DNA of 64,000 nt from Macrotrachela quadricornifera. Lineage: Eukaryota; Rotifera; Eurotatoria; Philodinida; Philodinidae. Below, piece by piece: positions 57,501 to 64,000 of the stretch. The notes below the pieces were generated by a model. That model had not been told where the DNA came from, did not search any database, and saw only the letters and a list, made by a program, of their open reading frames with translations. Every line of letters starts with the position of its first letter. Within the stretch, counting starts at the first letter, position 1. A program made the translations under genes and the position numbers. Location: positions 285,239 through 349,238 of the forward strand of contig JAJEKB010001475.1 of NCBI GenBank assembly GCA_022393335.1, given 5' to 3'.

Positions 57501-60500
57501 TAAATATTGTGAAGGTAAATAACGTGGTGTATTAGATAAACGTTGATGAGATAATTGATTATCAGAATTTGATGATAAACGAATTTTTTTACAGAGAATA
57601 TTTAATAATGTACGTTTGTCTTTTTTATAATAACGTTCAAGTTCAAGTGGAAATGTATATTTATGATCAGGATCAATTATATTTTCGAAAATATATTCAT
57701 CCTAAATTATGAACAAAGAAATTATTGACAAAATTGTATCTATTTAATATACAATAAAATCTACAACGATCTTGGATAATAGTTTAATTTCACATTAGTA
57801 ACAATGTGGACTAGATAGGGTTGATAGACTCGAACTTATAAGAAGCAACAATTCGTTTACACGTCTCGGGTTTGACTAAAGTATGAATGTTTTATAGGAA
57901 ATTCAAAAAATCTCATAGCGTGAATGAACAAGAAAGGAAAAATCTATGTTTTTTTTTTAGTTTACCTTCGATGCATTTGCATCAAAAATAAAAGCTTTAT
58001 AAAGTTTAGCTTCTGTTTGTGTACAAATTAATACAGAAATAAGACAATTAAATGAACTCGTTATTAATGAACGTATTAAATGCATTTTCATATCTTTTTC
58101 TGTTGTTGTTACATTTAATAATATCATATCCATTGTTTTAAGAATTTTTCCATCAATAAATTGTGCACGAGCTCGTGCAATAACATATTTTGTTAATTCT
58201 TTTCCATCCATAGTTAAACCAATTTTAATTGTTGTTATTGGCATTTCAATATTTAAAATTTTTCTTGCTTCTTCTTGTTTTTTAACTGTTTCATAAAAAT
58301 TTTTTGCAATTAAAGAATTTAAACCAAATACATCATCTTTATTTAATATTGTATACATATAATCAATAAAACGATATGTTGAAATTTTATTAATTAAAAT
58401 TGATGTTATTATTGATGATGTTAAATCAAGTTTAATATCAAGTTCATCAATAACAAATAAACCAATATATTTTTTATAAAATTCAATTAATACTGTTTTT
58501 TTAACTGATGTTAAAATTTTTAATAATAATTTTTCTAATGCATTTAAACGATGTTCAAGACGAAATAATGAATTTTTTCCATATAATATTGAATAAATAT
58601 AATCAAGTAAATTCATTTGTTTAATATTATCATTTAATTTAATTATATAACGACTTATTGATAAAAGTATTTCATCTTCAAATATATGATGTTGTTCACA
58701 ACATAACATCCATATTAATAATTCAAATAAAATAAATGATGATGATAATTCAAGTGCTGATAAAATTTTTCTTATTGCATCATGGTAATCATGATATTCT
58801 TGTGTACCTTTATGAAATTCTGTACTTTTTAATGGAAAACAATCAGCTGTAAATGTATGTAATGTTCGACAAAGATCATCTGACCATTTTTTACGTTTTT
58901 CTTCAGATAAATCATCATCTGTATCAAGTGAAGCAAAAAAAGGTAATAAATCAAGTAAACGTGTTTTAAATGCTAAATTTAATTGTTTATCGATTAATAA
59001 TGATAAATATATTTGTGATATATGATTAAATTGTTCATGTAATATTAATAATCGACTATCAATAATAAATGTTTTTGTTAATAATGTAACCATTAATAAT
59101 TTATCATTAAAATTTATTGAACGATAAAGTAAAGAAAATAATGGCCAACATGTATAAATTCCATCAACAAATTGTCGACCATATTGTTGACGAATATCTT
59201 TTTCTCGACTACATATATCAAGAACAATTGTAAGAAATGATACAATTGAACGACATTGTTCAACAGTTTTTATTTCACCAATATTATTTATAATAAAATG
59301 TGGTGTTGTACCAAGCCAATTTGTTATTTGATTTTTAAATAAATTTAATAAATATGTACCTATTGTTGACATACCTGAATCAGTATGAATACGATTTGAT
59401 TGAAAAAAATAAGGTAATACTTCATTTGCCTATAATATAATAAAAGATAGGAATTATAAGAGAATTCTTTTTTTTTTACTTTAATGCCTAAATAAATAAT
59501 ATAATCAAATAGAGCTTGTAAACCACGTTGATTATCAATAGTTAAAACAATATTTGCTTTATCATAATCTACATCATGAGTAATTAGTTTCTATAAATGT
59601 AAAAAAAGATTTTGTTTTTTTTTTATAATAAAGAATTTTTCTAAAAAAATAAAACTAAATACTGTTAACATTATTGTCCAAAGTTCTTTGGCATATTGTT
59701 CAGATTGTTTTGGTTTAGCTAATAATCGAACATCATGTAAAAGACGAAGACCACGAGCAATAGTAAATATAAGTGACCAACGAACAGGATTCATATTAAG
59801 TTCATTTGTTAAATTATACATTCTTTAAAAAGACAAAATTCATATGAAATAATACACAATAAAAAAAATTACCCATCGGAATTTGTCATTTGTAATGCAA
59901 TACTATAGAATGGTTGTAATAATTTATCAGGTAAATGAGTTGTCATTGATTTTAGTAGACTAAGAATCTAAATAATACAAAAATTTTTTGATTATTTAAA
60001 TTAATTAAAATAATAACAAACTCGTTCTGGTAATTTTTTATTTATTTCTTCATTATTTATATCAAAACCAAGTTGTGTTGGATTAAATACACAAATTAAT
60101 ATTAATTTTGTTAAATCATTACTATAAAATGAATTATCAATTGCACGCATTGTATCTTGTGGATATTTTGACCAAAGTGCTGTTATAAAATTAAGTAAAC
60201 GAACAATTACTGTACATTTTGCACTAAAATATATATATTAAAAAATAAATTAAATAAATATTTATTTCGCATACGTATCAAATTGATGAACATCACTTGG
60301 TGTAAATACATATGATTGATTTGAAGATGGAAAATATGTAACAATATCATGTAAAGTACTCATTGATATTTTTGAGATAAAATACGATAATGATGTAATC
60401 AAACGACTTTGCTGATTATTGTCTAAAATAATATAATATATATTATTATATACTAGCAAGATTTCATATATATTGCACGGCTTCTTTGTATTTGTCTCTT

Positions 60501-63500
60501 AACTTTGGTTCGATAGTAGAATGTATAGAAAGGTAAACTACTGATTAATCTTATTAATTAACAGACACAATTTTAAAAATTCATCGCGTTAATTAATAAA
60601 TAAATTATTAGAAATGTTTTTCTTGTAGGAAAAGAAATTCTAAATTTACCTTGAAATATAAGAGGATTGAGAAAACCTTGTGAAAATACCCATGTATAAC
60701 AATCTAATGAAGCAATAACTGTATCAAGCCATTGATGAACAACTGGAAGAGAAAATTGTTCATTTATATCTGTTAAACATGTTTGACTTGCTAAATTTGC
60801 TTTAAATCTTGTTTTCTTATCTTTACTTGCTGTACCTTCAAATCTAAAAACAAAACATATTTCATTAAAAAAAAAACTATTTTTGTAACCTTTCAATAAA
60901 ATAAATATTTCCATCTGATTTAACTTTTAATTCAAAATATTCTCGAATTGATCGAATACCTTTAAAGAAAAATAATAATAATAAATGAAATTTTTTTTTG
61001 AAATAAAATATATTCTACCAGGTAAAAGTGGAATAAATAAACAAACAAGTTCAATACATTTTCGTCTTGATTCAGTTTCAATTCTTCCACATTGTCGAAG
61101 TAACCATCGAACAGTAACATCAAGTGATGCTTCAGTCCATGATCTAAAATATTCTTTATATTAAAATCTATATACTAAAAAAAGAATATATATCTACGGT
61201 GGACGATGTCGTTTAGGTGTTTCTTTTATAAATAAATGTGATTTTTCTTTTATTATTCTTCCTATATGAGATAAAGCTCCTATTGCTTGTTGTTGAGTAC
61301 CTAAAAATCAAATTATAATTAATATTATAGAAAAAATTATAAAATTACCAAGTGATGGATCATCTCCTTGAGCTATTGCTAAACTTTCAACAAATATATA
61401 AAGTAATTGAAGTGTATAAACATCAACTAATGTTTCTGATTCACTAAAATATTATTTAAAAAATATAAAAAATAATTCTTTTTTTTTATTATACCGATAG
61501 AGTGTATATATTGAATTCCATGCTAATGTTGATCCAAGTCTTTTAAAACTATTTGGATGTAATGAGAAACTTAATATACGTTTAAGTATTGATGTTGCAT
61601 TTTTTAAATAAGCTGATTTATCATATCCACCAGCATGTTTAACAGTCCATTTAAGAAATTCTTTTAAACAAATACCACTAAAATCACGTATTGATGCATT
61701 AGTTCCTGTCATCATACCATTCTATAACAAAAAATTTCATTTTTTTTGTTCATATAAGAGAAAAAAGAAATTTCAAACTATAAATGTATCAAGCATTGAC
61801 ATTGTTTCAGGATTTTCATAATTTTGATTTTTTGTAAACCAATGTATCATTTGTATCATAAATGTAGTAAATAATGTTTTTGTAAACTAAAATTTTAAAT
61901 ATATAGAGAAAAAATAATTTCTTCAAATTTATTTTTACTGTATCTGAATCACATGATAATTCAAGTATAGCAGGAAATAAATGTTCATAAAGTTTTTCAT
62001 ATGAAGCCTAAATAAAAAGAATTAGTTGATTTTTTTTAATATGATAATTAAATAATATAAAAACTAACTGCTGCACTACTTCGATTATTTGCATTTTTTC
62101 CAATCATATAAAGCATTATTGATTGAAGTAATTCACATGCTGTTATTTTTGTTTGACGATCAGAACTATGTAATGCTAAATCGACTATACGAGGTAAAAA
62201 TACATCTAAATTTATAAGAAAAATAATATTAAAAATTCAAAAAAATAATAAAAAAAAATTTTATTATTACCAAGATGAATAGTAGGTTTTATATCATCAA
62301 ATGGTACATTAAATGTAATATGATTTTCATTATCCCATGCTATAGCTTCTTTAATATAATGATTTGAATAATCATCAATAAGATAATGATTAATACAATT
62401 GCCTAATGAACCAAGATATTTTAAAATACGAAATTGTACACGACGAATATCACTATCTTCAAAAAGCTATTTTTAAATTAAATTTTAATTGTAAGAAAAA
62501 TAAGATTATTTTAATATTAATAATAAAAATTTACATGTTTAATTTGTTTAGTTTTTTTAAGCATTCGTGTTGGTAGTAAACGTTTGCTTTTTGAATGAAG
62601 ACGTGTTTTTTCTTGTAATGATGATACAACAGATCGTACATTAACATCATCACCTAATAATAATCAATTATTTAAAATTATTTATTTATTTATTTTTTTT
62701 TTGTTACCTTGATCATAAGATAAACGAAGATAATCATCAAGATATGGTAATATTTGATCATAATAATTCGATAAATTTAATGATATTGATTGTGACCATC
62801 GTTCAAGACTATTAACTGTTTGTTCAGCTAATGGTAAATAAGTTAAACCAATATTTAATGCAAGCTAAATATATATTTATATTATTTTATATTAAATTTT
62901 CTAAAATATTTTACTTGAATAGCAGGTACATAATCAATAAAATCATAATCAATACATTCCGATGGTAATGATATAATAAATTGTAAACATGATATAAGTA
63001 AATCATCTCGATATTGTTTTTGTCGACAAAGTACTTCATGTGCAAATCGTCTAATAAGTGTACATACAGCTATTATTTGTTCATTTTCTTTTATATCAAT
63101 ATCCATCATTTCAATATCATTTTCATTTGTTGTTATTGAACGATTAGACTAAAAAAAAAAAAAGAAGAATAAAGAATTTTTTTTTTAAATCTATTTTAAT
63201 TACTTTAAAATAATTAAGTTTTAAACAAATATTCATAACAAATGTAGCAAATCGATATAATCCACTAACTAATGGATATCTAAAGAAAATTATTTTATTA
63301 AATTAAAATCAAAATGTATATATAAAAATAAACTTTGTTGATGTAGCAATAATATCATATAAAAATCTAAATATCCATTTTTGAAATAATTCTGGTGATT
63401 GATTAGGTAATAAATCTCTATATAAAATAATATATTAGTTAAATAAAAATTATTAATATCAATAATAATAATAATATACTGGCAAAAATCAACAAGATTA

Positions 63501-64000
63501 TAAAGAATTTGAAAATCTTTTGGTTTATTAGGTTGCATACCAAATATTGGATCAGTTGTTGTTGTTGTTGTTGTTGTATCATCATTATTTTCATTCTAAT
63601 ATTTTAATTAATAAACTTAAAGTAGTTTTTTTTTTTCTTCTTACTTCAGTTTTTTCTTTTTGTATACTTAAATCAAGTCGATCAATAATATGTAAAATTG
63701 AATCAATAATTTCATCATATAATGAAACAAGCATATTTTGTCGATCAAATATTGAATATGCACTTGTATCAAATTCCTATTTAAAAAAAAAAAACTTGAA
63801 ATATAAAATAATATTTAATTAAAATTACTTTTAATGAAGTAACATTTAAAATAGTTCGCCATAATGGAAGATAATTTTCATATGTTATTGTTTTTCCAAT
63901 TGATAAAAGTGATTTGATTTTATCTTCCGATATATCTGGTTCATAATTTTCTAATTGTTGTTCAACAATAGATTTTAATGGATGTGAACAACAACGAATA
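48594..64000 (-). CDS. PRKDC: DNA-dependent protein kinase catalytic subunit (DNA-PKcs), N-terminus off window
   Basis: A giant PI3K-like kinase that holds DNA ends with Ku in non-homologous end joining; it is nuclear. Thirty-seven exons join in phase, about 3,840 codons (human about 4,128), so only roughly the first 300 residues are missing. The largest exons are 57966-59429, 56425-57701, 53678-55821 and 50346-51301. The N-terminal part is a HEAT-repeat solenoid. The FAT region is recognised by [44 protein letters not shown]. The kinase shows [36 protein letters not shown], the catalytic loop [10 protein letters not shown] and IGIDFGSAF. The FATC end is [20 protein letters not shown]. The codon for the catalytic-loop Asn is split by the intron 49460-49793. 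Microsatellites encode Thr and Asn-Glu tracts. Introns are mostly 45-80 bp, with larger ones at 51302-51871, 53340-53677, 55822-56214 and 57702-57965. The gene looks intact. Confidence 0.97.

Noticed and set aside
1..64000. CRISPR arrays, bacterial operons, rRNA genes
   Set aside because: None seen. Gene structures are eukaryotic throughout, and the only periodic array (20.05 kb) has no spacer/repeat architecture.

Overview
The window looks like a piece of an AT-rich metazoan genome, most likely a bdelloid rotifer. The evidence is conserved animal genes (MBT-repeat Polycomb protein, macroH2A, sphingosine kinase, DNALI1, FBXO8, DNA-PKcs, a Dishevelled relic) cut by many 40-80 bp GT-AG introns, next to genes of bacterial character (an intronless CtlX-type hydrolase and a bacterial-style kelch propeller). 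The organism assignment is inference, since no rRNA or mitochondrial marker is present. All exon joins were worked out by hand from GT/AG signals and phase.

Layout. 72-1935 (+): 3' part of a four-MBT-repeat protein. 1936-5703: no gene, but a 1.5 kb element with long inverted arms. 5704-7212 (+) macroH2A and 7386-9949 (+) sphingosine kinase, 173 bp apart. 9950-16500: three possible orphan exons, then nested inverted-repeat elements. 16501-18547 (+): a ten-cysteine Ly6/quiver-like secreted protein whose 1.5 kb last intron holds an intronless CtlX-like gene on the minus strand. 18548-21394: a 20-bp periodic array and a fold-back element that carries a smaller hAT-like insertion. 21395-23235 (+): secreted type-B carboxylesterase. 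23576-25561 (-): unrecognised nuclear-type protein with a SUMO-interaction-like motif. 25989-27015 (-) DNALI1 and 27742-28872 (+) FBXO8, divergent. 28873-37251: gene-poor, with a G-quadruplex tract, hairpin elements and a piggyBac-type MITE with TTAA duplications. 37252-40141 (+): type II membrane kelch protein. 40142-48593: palindromic elements, tandem repeats, tRNA-like relics and a Dishevelled pseudogene. 48594-64000 (-): about 3,840 codons of DNA-PKcs, running off the right edge.

Themes. Chromatin and DNA-break repair (macroH2A, MBT protein, DNA-PKcs) occur together in one window. The other theme is the density of long inverted repeats (at least eight in 64 kb), several nested, which makes the gene-poor stretches a record of non-autonomous DNA transposon activity and a possible source of double-stranded RNA.
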